Part shown: in pieces, positions 47,640-58,305 of the stretch
How positions within the stretch are numbered: the first letter of the stretch is position 1
Layout: every line of letters starts with the position of its first letter
Position numbers and translations under genes: made by a program
Assembly: GCA_947846985.1 (NCBI GenBank)
Contig: CANTUZ010000002.1
Coordinates: forward strand, 153,569,889 to 153,633,888
Length of the DNA: 64,000 nucleotides
From: Fratercula arctica
Taxonomy: Eukaryota; Chordata; Aves; Charadriiformes; Alcidae
Direction of reading: 5' to 3'
The notes under the pieces: generated by a model
What the model was told of the DNA's origin: nothing
What the model saw: only the letters and a program-made list of their open reading frames with translations
Database searches by the model: none

Positions 47640-48528
47640 TAGAATCATAAAACCATTTAGGTTGGAAAAGACCTTTAAGATCATTGAAAGTCCACCACTA
47701 AACAATCTCCCTGTGTGCCACGTCTACACATCTTTTAAATACCTCCAGGGATGGTGCCTCAACCACTTCCCTGGGCAGCCTGTTCCAATGCTTGGCAACC
47801 CTTTCAGTGAAGAAATTTTTCTTGATGTCCAATCTAAACCTCCCCTGGCACAACTTGACACCATTTCCTCTTATCCTATCACTTGTTACTTGGGAGAAGA
47901 GACCAACCCCCATCTCACTACAGCCTCCTTTCAGGTAGTTGTAGAGAGCGATAAGGTCTCCCTTCAGCTTCCTTTTCTCCAGGCTGAACAACCCCAGCTC
48001 CCTCAGCTGCTCCTCATAAGACTTGTTCTCCAGACCCCTCACCAGCTTCGTTGCCTTCCGCTGGACACGCTCCAGCGCCTCAATGTCTTCCTTGTAATGA
48101 GCGGCCCAAAACTGAACACAATATGAAAAGTGGGGCCTCACCAGTGCTGAGTAGAGAGGACCATGGGCACCCTGCTGGCTCATATTCAGTCGGCTGTTGA
48201 CCAACACCTCCAGGTTCTTTCCTGCCAGGCAGCTCTCCAGCCACTCTTCCCCAAGCCTGTAGTGCTGCATGGGGCTGTTGTGACCCAAGTGCGGGACCCA
48301 GCACTTGGCCTTGTTAAACCTCATACCATTGGCCTTGGCCCATTGACCCAGCCTGTCCAGATCCCTCTCTAGAGCCTTCCTACCCTCAAGCAGATCAACA
48401 CTCCCACCGAACTTGGTGTCATCTGCAAACTTACTGAGGGTGCACTCGATCCCCTCATCCAGGTCATTGATAAAGATATTAAACAGAACTGTCCCCAATA
48501 CTGAGCCCGGTGGAACACCATTCATGAC
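47640..48528 (-). mobile_element. 5'-truncated CR1 LINE with long open frame
   Basis: Read on the minus strand it begins in the reverse-transcriptase palm, just before the SGVPQGS-type block, and runs to the 3' end at 47640. The tail gives GTCTTTTCCAACCTAAATGG then TTTTATGATTCT. It belongs to the same tail subfamily as the host CR1 at 1188-6535. The left and right flanks show no target duplication. Its coding region is unbroken, so it is probably younger than the other copies. Confidence 0.94.
47698..48525 (-). pseudogene. CR1 ORF2 C-terminal half, unbroken frame (truncated)
   Basis: A 275-codon frame without stops, covering the palm to the natural C-terminus of the CR1 reverse transcriptase. 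Residues 2-8 are NGVPPGS (family SGVPQGS). The catalytic box FADD is at 33-36 with both aspartates kept. [19 protein letters not shown] and [10 protein letters not shown] follow, and the end has [11 protein letters not shown] and [18 protein letters not shown]. The endonuclease, fingers and first catalytic aspartate (YLDFSKAFD block) are missing, so no active enzyme can be made. It lies antisense to the candidate gene. Confidence 0.9.
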
Positions 48529-49059
48529 CCCAAAGACATGGAGAGTGCTGTTTATCTTCCTTTTTTGGGTGAAAACAAACCAGATAATTAGGAAAAGGAT
48601 CGGAATAAACCTCTGGGGAGATAAGAGGGAACAGATAATTACATTTAGCTTTCTGGAGTGAGATCTATTTAGGGCAGGCAGCCACTAAAAATGTACATGT
48701 TGTAAATGTGATTTTGTGTCCTTCTCCTAGTGGAAGGTGAGATGCTTGCATCTGGGGCTGAGGAAGAGACCTGTGTTGCACTTCAAACCCTGAACTATTT
48801 CTGCTCAGGATCTTCCTCCTCTAGATCACTGTCACCCAGCAATAATTTAATATCCCTCAGCAGACCTTTTCCCCTGCTGCCTGTGGAGGCATTGGTACTT
48901 GCATTGCTAATTATTTTTCTATTTTTAAACAGCAAAAGGAAGGAAAATGCCCCCAAAACCAAACTAAGCTGATGCTGGTGAAAGCATCTTATCCGCTGCA
49001 GACACATTCACTGGGTTGTTTACTTGAGCGCTCCAAGTGCCTCCATCCCTTCATGACTG

Positions 49060-49340
49060 ACAGGCTTATGAAGCCAGTTGGGTACAGCTCGCTCTGTGGC
49101 TTGACTGGCTCAGTAACTTTTCAGGTAATGCTGCCTCTCTCTGAGTTTCAAAGCATGGAAATATTAATTACTCATTCACAATGTAAACAAACTTGTTCTA
49201 TTTTACTCATTGCAAATTTGCCACCAAATCATTCTATTTCTGCCGTCTTTTAGTGTGTTTTTTATTCTGGCAGAGGAAATAATTGGTAAGCTGGCAGAGT
49301 TGAAGATGACTCACAAGAACCAATAATTGTTTTCATTTTG
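49060..49340. promoter_or_regulatory. candidate conserved non-coding block (homeodomain, SOX and forkhead words)
   Basis: ATTAATTA (49163-49170), SOX-like CACAATG (49177-49183) and forkhead-like GTAAACAAAC (49183-49192) sit within 30 bases. They are followed by CATTGCAAATTTG near 49208-49220 and CCAATAATTG near 49320-49329. There is no coding frame or repeat. The tight cluster is suggestive of an enhancer, but conservation has not been tested. Confidence 0.25.
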
Positions 49341-50091
49341 CTTTTTTCTCCCCAACATAAATATTTTTACCCTTTTCAGAAATCTGCTTATTGGGAGCAC
49401 CTCCTCAATTGCTCAGTCCGTACTGAAGGTACACACAATACATGCCACATTATAGATAATAAAAAAAAAAAAGAATGCCCGTGACATTTCATCTACTTAT
49501 TTTAGTGTCTGTGATGTAAAACTCACTGATGACATCCAAGGTGTCTTGCAGAGATAAGGCGATACTCTTTGCTCATATTTTGAAGGAAAATTTTGCTGTT
49601 TTCAGTTTAAATATTTACAGTGAGTGCATTCATCAGGACAGCTGCTTTCTATAGAGAAGCAGAGCTGGAACTATGTGCTTGCATGTTAGGTAATTTATTT
49701 TACATTTTATAGACCATAATTTAGGAACAGAATGTTAATTTCAGTCTTAGTTTTCAGGGGATTGTAGGCTTGCAGGACACGTGGTTTCCTCTACAAGCGT
49801 TACACAGCTAGTGAGCAGACCACTTCGGCAGAAATGTTGTTTTAGGATTTTCGACTAAAAAGGAATTTTTTTTATCCCTCAAGTTTCCTTGAATAAAAGA
49901 TAACCCAAGATACCTCGACAGCTTTTCTTCAAAGAATGAAGCTAGATCCTTGTTCCAGACTATATCTTCCAAGGTTAACTAGTCAGACCAGAGAGAAAGA
50001 GTGGGTTAATTGCTTTCACTTTACTGCTAATTAGAAAAGTATTTCTGTGCTTTAAATGAACAGAGCCTCCTCAGGAAGCCATGCCTCCTCC

Positions 50092-50119
50092 TGCAGACCT
50101 TGGTCTGCAGACCTTGGTC
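50092..50119 (+). repeat. 14-bp perfect tandem duplication
   Basis: TGCAGACCTTGGTC occurs twice back to back (50092-50105 and 50106-50119). There is no sign of function. Confidence 0.9.
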
Positions 50120-50834
50120 CATCCTGAAGGTAAGGAGGTCCTTCTGCTACTTCTGTCTGCAGTCCTGAACCACCAACCATGACGAAACGTGCTGCGTCAG
50201 AAACTCAGTGGTTCTTGCAAACTTCTGAGGCGCTATAGAAAGGTTAGGATGGCTCTTTAACCAGATGGGCACATGCTGGGTGTTGATCCTGAACTGATCA
50301 GAGAAGCTGTGCAACGAAGAACAGAAGTGCAGGAGCTGAGGGCTTGGTGGTGCTCTCTCCAATACATCCAGTCCAGCCTACAGGCATGAATAGGGGACAG
50401 ATACATCCTAGATTTAAATACATGGCCCCTTGGAAGGTGCTGCCAGCAGGATCTTTGTTTTCTTGACTAGAAGAAAACTAGTGGTGGTGTAAAGAGGAAG
50501 AGTACCTAAGAAAAATGGGAAAATGTTCCCTCTGTTACAGACTTTTTAGTGAGGAAAGCTATAAATAAGGTTGATATTGTTATAGCCCCAAAGTGTGACC
50601 TAGATGTTGATAATTAGGAAAAGGTTAAAGGAGGAAGAAAAACAGTGAGTCGGTCTGCTGAACAGGTGGAAGAAGCATGGGAAATAAACTAGAGAATCTG
50701 GGGGTCTTAACTGTAATACACTGAACTGAATTGGCAAACCAGAAAGCTGGAGGAGGCAAGTGGAAATAACTGGAAGTATGACAGCATCTGCAGATGGTTG
50801 GTGCCTTTTTCTGTAGTGGGATTGCCTTTTCCAA

Positions 50835-51128
50835 CATAGAATCATAGAATCATAGAATCTTCATGGTTAGAAGGGACCTTTGAGATCATCGAGTCCAACC
50901 ATACACACACACAAAAAAAACCCCTACAATCTCTGTCACTAGAGCATGCCCTGAAGTGCCAAATCTAGACATTTCTTAAATACCTCTAGGGATGGTGACT
51001 CAAACACCTCCCTGGGCAGGCTGTTCCAGTGCCTGACCACTCTTTCAGTAACGTAATTCTTCCTAATATCTAATCTAAACCTCCCCTGCCGCAACTTCAG
51101 ACCATTTCCTCTGGTCCTGTCATTATTG
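50835..51128 (-). mobile_element. 5'-truncated CR1 LINE (short 3' fragment)
   Basis: Minus-strand CR1 3' end: the plus strand opens with ATAGAATCATAGAATCATAG, the clearest octamer-repeat tail in the window, then a GAGTCCAACC region and a CA-rich run near 50903-50912. The C-terminal coding trace (CCTCCCTGGGCAGGCTGTTCC and AATCTAAACCTCCCCTG) follows, up to a truncation near 51128. The tail differs from the two other CR1 subfamilies here. Confidence 0.92.
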
Positions 51129-53837
51129 CAAGCTTAAAATTTCCCCCTAACCAACTGGTATCCTTTCACCAAATGAGGTGCTCTATAAGAGCCTTTGAAC
51201 TGGGGAATACCTCCCAGGCATTTTTCTCTGAAAACCAGCAAGAATTACACAGTTCCCTACAGACCAGGTTCCTGGGACTCCTACGTGTAATGCAGAACCA
51301 CAACACCTCGAGGCCCATTCAAATATGAAGCTCCTCCGAGCAGCCTGTTTTATACATTCATGATTTTCCTTCCTTCAGAAAGAATCTTGCACCTTCCTTT
51401 GTTGGGTTTTATAGAAATTAAATAAATGTCAGTGTTGGTATTTGAATTACCTTCATTAGGTTTCAGAGTGAACAGGCTCCTGAGGTGAAGGAAAGCAACT
51501 CAGACCTCACAGGGTGCTTGTCTTACCTATTCATAAACTCAGACTAAACAGCTTTCAGAGGTTGCATTGATTTGCTTTTAGAAAATAACCTTTTTCCACC
51601 ACAAATATTAGGGAACGGTACGCAAATTTTCAAACACTGATTTTTAAGCACTTAAATCCAAAAACAGAGGGTAAGTATTTGAAGTTTGTACTGCTCCTAC
51701 CCAATCATGTTAAATGACAGGCCAATTCTGAAAGTATGCCTTTTGCAACATGTAGGTTCTGGAGTACCAAATAGTGCCAGAGAAAAACACTATATTATTT
51801 TCCCAGTGTGATACAGGCTTGTTTTAGCAAGTCTATCAGCTGTGAATCATCTCATTTCTTTAAAAACCTGGGAGTGGCATGCAAAAGGTAGGCACTCTTC
51901 GTGGACTGACTTCTTGAGCTAGCCTGTTAATGCTGCAGCCCATGTGCATGCAACATCAGTCTGGAAATAAAAAAGGAATAAAAAGGGCACTTATGTAAAA
52001 TTGACATAATGAGTGCTAGCGTAGCAATCTGGAGCAGATAGCAGAAGAATAATGCTAATGGAGAAGAGAGTGTTCTTTAAGACAACTGATAAAAACACTC
52101 ATTGGAAGCGTATGTTCTTATCTGTCTCGCATTCATCCCTGAAAAGGTATTTCCAGTTGATTCTTAGGGAATTTTTAGATGATATCTCTGTAAAGAAAAT
52201 GTTAGCTATTTTTTTCTTTGTATATCTATCCAAGCACTTTTGCAGATGTGTTTCTTCCTTCGCTCTTTATCTTTGGTATTGAGTTGACAAGTGAGACATC
52301 AATCATATGTGATTGAAATATCTATCTCCATGCCTTATTACTATGTCCTATCAATAAAGCCATATTTTGTGAGGGAAATCAGTCATTCCTCCATTTTAGC
52401 TCTTTATCAACAGCCAAAGCTTCTTTTCAGTTTGCTTCTGTAGCAGCTCTGTCTGTAGCACAACATCCATCTGCAGCACACTTTATAATCTGGCAGATTA
52501 ATAAGTTAATAAATGTCTAGACGAAATGAAGTCCAGATCTCATCTTGGTAATAGTTTTCTGAATGTTTCAGCTTCAAAGAACTCACTAGGTTGTCACACG
52601 ATCTGATTGTTCACATTAAACAAATCTAACCATTGTCCTTGCTTGCAATAATGCGGAATATCTCAAATACCAGGTTTACGAAGGTTTTCAAAAACCTGCC
52701 TTTGTTTTGGGGACGTAGAATGAAACAACTTTCATTGAGATGGTTTCCTTACCTGCTGAGCATGTGAACAAGGATTGCTCTAAAATGTTTACTGGTTTTA
52801 GAGTTTGGTCTAGGTTAGGACTGGGGAGGAATCTGGTTTCTTTACTGGCATATCATGTAGCTAGGCCTGCCTCAATCTTTGGTTGTCGTTCAGCCAGAAA
52901 AGAAAAGTTCTGTAGAGTCATATAGAGTCATCTGAAGGTGGCGTTCAATAACTTAAATACAGGCCTATAAATCTTTGCCTTATGACTCTGTTTTCTGAAG
53001 TCACCATTGTATTTTTAGGTCACTCAGAAGCACATTCTGTCAAATCTGGTGTTCATATGTTTTTCATTTGTGTGCACAGTAACTAGTTAAAATATTGAAT
53101 GGCTGTTTTTTATTACACAGGGCCTTCAATCCATGTGACATTTCCCACGTGTAAATCATCCATTGTCAGAGCAGGGACAAAGCAGCACCATGAAACAATT
53201 CATAAGTGCTAATTCAACTCAGTATTGACATAACCCAAATCCCATTAAAAGCAATGAAAAGATTTCCAGAGATTTGGGGGCACTAGGGGTGCCCAAAGGG
53301 TTACACAAAATATTTACCTTCGTTTTACAGCAAAGGCAGAAGTGTTGCTTGTGCTAATGTTTAAACTACAGTAGTGAGGAAAGGGAGAGGGGGGCAGAGA
53401 GATCGTTTAAGATAGAAAAATTTCATTTGCAACTTCAAAGCTGTCAGTAATGTCCTACTCTGTCAATTCAATTTTATATATGAAACTTTTCACTCAGCTT
53501 TTCACTGAATACAATTGTACCTCACAGTGGGATCTCCCTATAGACAAATGCTTGGAAACATTCAGCTCTGCATTGTAAAGACTCACAGGAAAATAATACC
53601 TCTGATTACTCCACAGTCCCTGGGAGGGAACGGCAGAGCTACAGGTTGAACACAAGACCATGGCAGGAGGAGATGCCAAAAGATTAACTGCTTAGTGATA
53701 CGGTAGCATCTAAGATTAGGAAAGGTTTCAGGAGAACACAAAGCAAGTTTCTCTCTCAGGCTGCCTCATGAACCATGAAAAAGTTACCAAAAATGGAAAT
53801 CCAAGTTAGTTAGAAAAGAAGTGTGGCCAATAGGTGG
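51129..53837. other. non-coding DNA, no gene recognised
   Basis: A+T-rich. A strong minus-strand donor word (CAGGTAAGG, near 52747-52755) has no matching exon. Short frames only. Confidence 0.5.
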
Positions 53838-54331
53838 TGGGAGGAGATTCTGCCCCTCTACTTCGCTCTCCTGAGACCCCACCTGGAGTAATGCGCCCAG
53901 CTCTGGACATGGATCTGTTGAAGTGGGTCCAGAGGAGGGCCACAAAGGTGATGTTCAGCCTGGAGAAAAGAAGGCTCCGGGCAGACCTTATAGCCCCTTC
54001 CAGTACCTAAAAGGGGCCTACAGGAAAGATAGGGAGGGACTCTTTATCAGGGAGGGTAGTGATAGGATGAGGGGTAATGGTATCAAACTGGAAGAGGGGA
54101 GATTTAGATTAGATATTAGGAAGAAATTCTTTACTGAGAGGGTGGTGAGACACTGGCACAGGTTGCCCAGGGAAGTTGTGGATGCCCCATCCCTGGAAGT
54201 GTCCAAGGCCAGGCTGGATGGGGCTTTGAGCAACCTGGTCTAGTGGGAGGTGTCCCTGCCCATAGCAGGGGGGTTGGAACTAGATGATTTTTAAGGTCCC
54301 TTCTAACCTAAACCATTCTATGATTCCATGA
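53838..54331 (+). mobile_element. 5'-truncated CR1 LINE with internal deletions
   Basis: Starts in ORF2 sequence for the LRPHLE motif region (GCCCCTCTACTTCGCTCTCC) and runs to TTCTATGATTCCATGA. Compared with other copies, about 75 bases around 53951 are missing, where the [12 protein letters not shown] coding segment should be, and a shorter piece is missing near 53905-53912. The C-terminal domain is still open from about 53998 to 54243 ([21 protein letters not shown] and [17 protein letters not shown]). Same 3' subfamily as 30074-30527. Confidence 0.92.
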
Positions 54332-57074
54332 CATATTTAAAATGAGGACAGAATCTCTGCAACACCAGTGGTCTAATTGTGTAGCCGTAAATGTTTGCAC
54401 TCTTACCTGGGTGGGATTTTCCTTTGTGATTAATAAATTTGATCAACAAATGTAGTTGTTTTCTGTTTGGGTTACTCACAGAGGTGACACTGTTCCTAAA
54501 TGGAGAGAACAACTACCAGGTGTGTGTGGCTTTTACCCCAGCGCCTCCCCTGCATGACATCTTCCACCAGTAAAGGCAGGCAAACCTTCCCTGTGGAGCC
54601 ATGTGTCACTCGGAGGTGTGACCCACTGAACCACTGTTACCCCTCTTCCTCTTCACAGAGGATATAGGAAATCTTTTGGAGTTGTAACTGCATGATTTGA
54701 GTATGAAGTGCAGCAACTTTTGCTGTTCAATCTGGCTCAGCCTTCAGTGTCTCAGAACAACGTGCGAGTTGTGACAGAATGAGCATCTGAGCTGCTGGGG
54801 GTCTCCAGCACACAGATTCTTTGATCAGAGGAAATGCCCAGCGATCATAGCAACTGCTATTTGATTTTACGGGGTTTTGCACTGAAGCAAGGAATGTTTA
54901 CTCAGCTCAGTTTGGAAAGCTTCAATAATCACCATGAGATTTAATTTCTGTGTGCATGGAAGCATAGCATGCGACGCCTGTTTTAAAAAGTGGCATTCAG
55001 AGCAAAGCCTCACTTATCTGGGTTCTTGGCAATCAATAACATAAAATGCTCAAACAGAGGGTTTTGCTTCTCCACTTTTGAAAAATAGTCAGGGTCACAT
55101 AAAGGAAATAATTTTGTGATGTTTATGATTTTCATTACATTCAAAACTGGGCATCACAGGTCTTCTTTCAAACTGGAATTTGCCTTTTTGTCACAAAAGA
55201 ATCAGTAAGGTAATGCTGGAACCCTGAAGTCAAGCACCAATAAAACACAATTTTTTGTAGCTTCTTAGCTTATCTCATTTGAATGATAAAACATATTATT
55301 TGACTCTGTGATTAGACAATTGTTGAGACTGGATATCTGCAGTGGGTGGTATCCACCTGTCCCAGGAAAAGCACATGCCCTCAACTATAGAGTTCACACA
55401 TCTCTGTAGTTAGCTTCAGCTGCAGCATGGTGTACTCACTTGTCTGTGAGCACGGTCATGAATCTCCCTGCCCTTCATGTCGTGGAGGGATCTACATCTG
55501 GTCATCATCGGTGCTGGTTCCAGCTCTCCCTTTTCTAACTTGTCTATGGAGTGACCATGCTGTGTAGACTGTCTCCAACAGTGGCCCTGTGCCCTTTCCT
55601 AACAGAAATGAAAAATGAAGATGTCTGCAGACTTCCAGGTTTAACAAATTTGATCTGGCTAAATTAGGTCACCAGCTTGTATCATGGGACTGTAGCAGTT
55701 TTGATTCAATCTTATGTGCTAGGTGTAAAATCCAAATTTCATCTGACTATGGCCTTTAACCTTCAACAGAAATGGTTAAATTAATGAGTTTCATGTTATA
55801 ATTGGGACAGACTATGTGCTTTCTCGAGGTCAGCCATGGCAGTTCAGTTAATGAGCTGGTCAGGCCATGAGACTTCATTTGAGGAATTTCCTTATTAGTA
55901 TTTTAAGGTTTGAGTGTTCTGCTTGGAATAACTCAATTTCTTAAGCAAATATCCCTCCTAGACTACACCTGGGAAGCTTCAGTCTTAGAAAATTTTTTGA
56001 GAAAGTTTGAACTGCTCTGCAGCTTGAGCATACAAGGAAGATCCCTTTCCTGAGATCTAGTATGTATATGTATATACAGTTCCACTGGCTTTAAATGGAC
56101 TCCATCTAGTTGCAAGGACCTGAGTCATGGATATAACTGTATGATTGAAACTAAGGTTTACACACTGCTCTTAGCAGTTGTGTGTAGTATCTCCAGTTAC
56201 TCATATGTTAGGTAAGTTAACCCCTGCAATCATTAAGAGGGAGTTACCACTGAAAGTATGTGATTAGTTAAGTAGTGGATGTTACATAAACCATTATTGG
56301 CAAGATTTTTATAAGAAAGGATTTTTCTTTCTTCAGAGTTCATCAGAAAGTCTTGTATTCATTCTTACTTGAAATATTAAAAAGATGAATATCAAAAAAT
56401 GTGGAAATTCTAGCTGAATAAGCCTCCTGCTCTCTCCTCCCAGGTGCACACACTTATCAAGGTACAAATCCCATGTCTGTATTGTCTTTGCTACTTGTGC
56501 AAGAAAACACCCTGAAGTTCCTGATACTAGAGCCTGGCATTGAATACTGTGGAGACTTCAGGGCCTTTCAGATCAGATGGGTCATGTTCAAAATTCATCT
56601 TGGAAAGATGCTGCACATACTGCAGCTCTCCATGCTTCAACAAAGCTCATTGAAGGCACCTTTCTTTAACTCGTGTCTCATGCAGAAGTTGTAATCATTG
56701 TCACATGTTCTTTAGGTGTGATCATATCCACCTCAGACCCTCAGACTCTCCACCAAATTCACTGCGCTGTTATTCTGCCTGTTGGAGGGGTTTTAGTTAG
56801 AATTATGTTCTAGGGAAATCCAGACACTATCAAAAAAGGTAAAAGAGCAAAAATACAACAGATTCTCAGATCTATATTGTGTCTTAGTCAGTAAGAAATA
56901 GGTCGGATCCACCTGAGATGTTTTTCTCTCCTTTCCCTATTACCTTCCCAATACTGGTGTGGTCCAACCCACCTCCTTCTTGTCAAGTGGTTTCTTGGGG
57001 AAGGAAGTCTGATTTCACTTGTGGGATTGCATTATCCTCTGGACTAAGTGCTAGGTGGAGGGTAGCATCTGGCT
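54332..57074. other. non-coding DNA, no gene recognised
   Basis: Contains a good acceptor-like tract (CCCCTCTTCCTCTTCACAG, ending near 54659), but all three frames after it stop within about 12 codons and no clear donor follows. Otherwise A+T-rich without recognised repeats. Confidence 0.5.
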
Positions 57075-57172
57075 GATCACAGAATTCCTGAGGTTGGGAG
57101 GGATTTGTGGACCTCTAGTTCAATTCATCTGCTCAAAAGAAGCTCAAGTAGAACAGGTTGCCAAGGGTCATG
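57075..57172 (-). mobile_element. old CR1 3' end fragment
   Basis: The plus strand reads GATCACAGAATTCCTGAGGT, GGGAGGGATTTGTGGACCTC, CTGCTCAAAAGAAGCTCAAG and GAACAGGTTGCCAAGGGTCA. This corresponds in order to a reversed CR1 end (ATCACAGAAT..AAGGTTGGAAGGGACC and GAGCAGGTTGC). Diverged and short. Confidence 0.65.
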
Positions 57173-58220
57173 AGTGATATTTCTTTGCAGGCAAATAAAG
57201 GTCATTCTACTGTGGACAGTCTTTCAGTGTGGATGTGACAAGGCAGGGTGTGATAAATTTCTTCAGACCTTCTTCAACATTTCATCTGCCAGAGCCTGTC
57301 CAGAGTATATGACTCATGACTTCTGCCTGTGTATCCCTTCCTTTCTCCCAGAGCACCCCAAACAGCATGGATATTAGTATGAAGGCACTGGGGCTTGTCT
57401 CCTGCACTTCTTGATGTCTTCCTGGCAGCAGTGAGGAGAGGCAGTGTAGGGCCCATGTGTTGCAGGGCCTATGTATGGATGATCTCAGCTGAGAAGTGGC
57501 CCAAGAAGGGCTTACTAGTGGTGTCTCTGCTGTAACCTCATGCAAAGCCAGCGCCTTATAGATTGGAACATACTTCACATCACATTTGAGGACAATCTGC
57601 TCTCCCGTGGCTTGCAGTGTTACTGGCAGTGATCCTGCATTCATGTGAAGCCAGCCTATGTAGCTGGCAGGGTGTGTAAAACCATGCAAAGAGGCAAGGA
57701 CACAACAGGTACCAGTCAGGACTGTGGTGCGCTCTGAGTCTCAGGTCATAGTCTTCTGCATACACGCTATCTCCTTAAGGGAGCATGCTGATGAGGAAGA
57801 TACTTTGTAGGTCACAAGAGGTGGCATTTGGAGTGTGACAGCGAGGTGGGCATTGTGGCAGAGGCAGAGATGACCGTGCAAGACTACATAACTTGCAGAG
57901 AAACCCTTGGAGGACTGGGCGGCTGAGAATAGGTAATTTTGTCACTAGCTATATCCATATTGCAGATAGGATTTAGTAGAGCACATCAAGGAATCTGTTC
58001 CCAGGGAACTACGACTCCATCCCAGTATGTCCTGAACTATATATATATACATGTAAGCAAATAAATATCTTAAGCAAATATGTGTATATATATACAAATA
58101 TGTATTTATGATTGGGTGGCTGAGATCCTACACAAAAAGGGAGGGTGCTCCAACGTGACTTCATAAGCGTGGTCTACAAGAGCTGACTTTCCCTCTCTCT
58201 CCTTTCTTAATTGCTTGCAG
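57173..58220. other. non-coding DNA with an AT microsatellite
   Basis: No supported gene. The minus-strand frame 57282-57689 (135 codons) has no family motif. The pyrimidine tract at the right end leads into the candidate exon at 58221. Confidence 0.5.
58037..58110 (+). repeat. AT-rich simple repeat
   Basis: Two (TA)n blocks, near 58038-58049 and 58084-58094, separated by near-duplicate AAGCAAATA words. It has the character of an imperfect microsatellite. Confidence 0.85.
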
Positions 58221-58305
58221 AGGTTCCCTCTCAAAGACCACGGAAACACCAACACAGTGTCTGTCTCAATCAACAAATCCAGTGGACTTCGGAGTAACAG
58301 AATAG
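58221..58305 (+). CDS. candidate internal exon of an unidentified gene
   Basis: An 85-base interval with a very strong acceptor to its left (CTTTCCCTCTCTCTCCTTTC then TTAATTGCTTGCAG, ending 58220) and a good donor to its right (AATAG then GTAATG at 58306). In the frame starting at 58221 it encodes 28 residues without a stop, beginning RFPLKDHGNTNTVSVS and ending LRSNRI, and leaves one base (G). The second frame meets a TAG exactly at its last codon; the third stops earlier. The open frame starts in phase 0, which is the phase in which the candidate exon at 35143-35288 ends. No domain is recognised. A non-coding RNA exon, or chance, remain possible. Confidence 0.38.

Larger units (their letters stand above)
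48529..50834. other. non-coding DNA, mostly unassigned
   Basis: The minus-strand frame 48795-49007 reads like a charged peptide near its end (GLLRDIKLLLGDSDLEEED), but has no supported start or splice signals. One enhancer-like block (49060-49340) and a 14-bp tandem (50092-50119) are listed separately. Confidence 0.5.

Noticed and set aside
47632..48126. Plus-strand 164-codon frame
   Set aside because: It is the antisense of the intact CR1 frame at 47698-48525.
48795..49007. Minus-strand frame ending in an acidic stretch (GDSDLEEEDPEQK)
   Set aside because: No convincing start, donor or partner exon, and the frame is only 70 codons.
54633..54700. Strong acceptor-like tract ending near 54659
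   Set aside because: All frames stop within about 12 codons and no good donor follows.
57282..57689. 135-codon minus-strand frame
   Set aside because: No family motif, no splice signals, and composition typical of chance frames.
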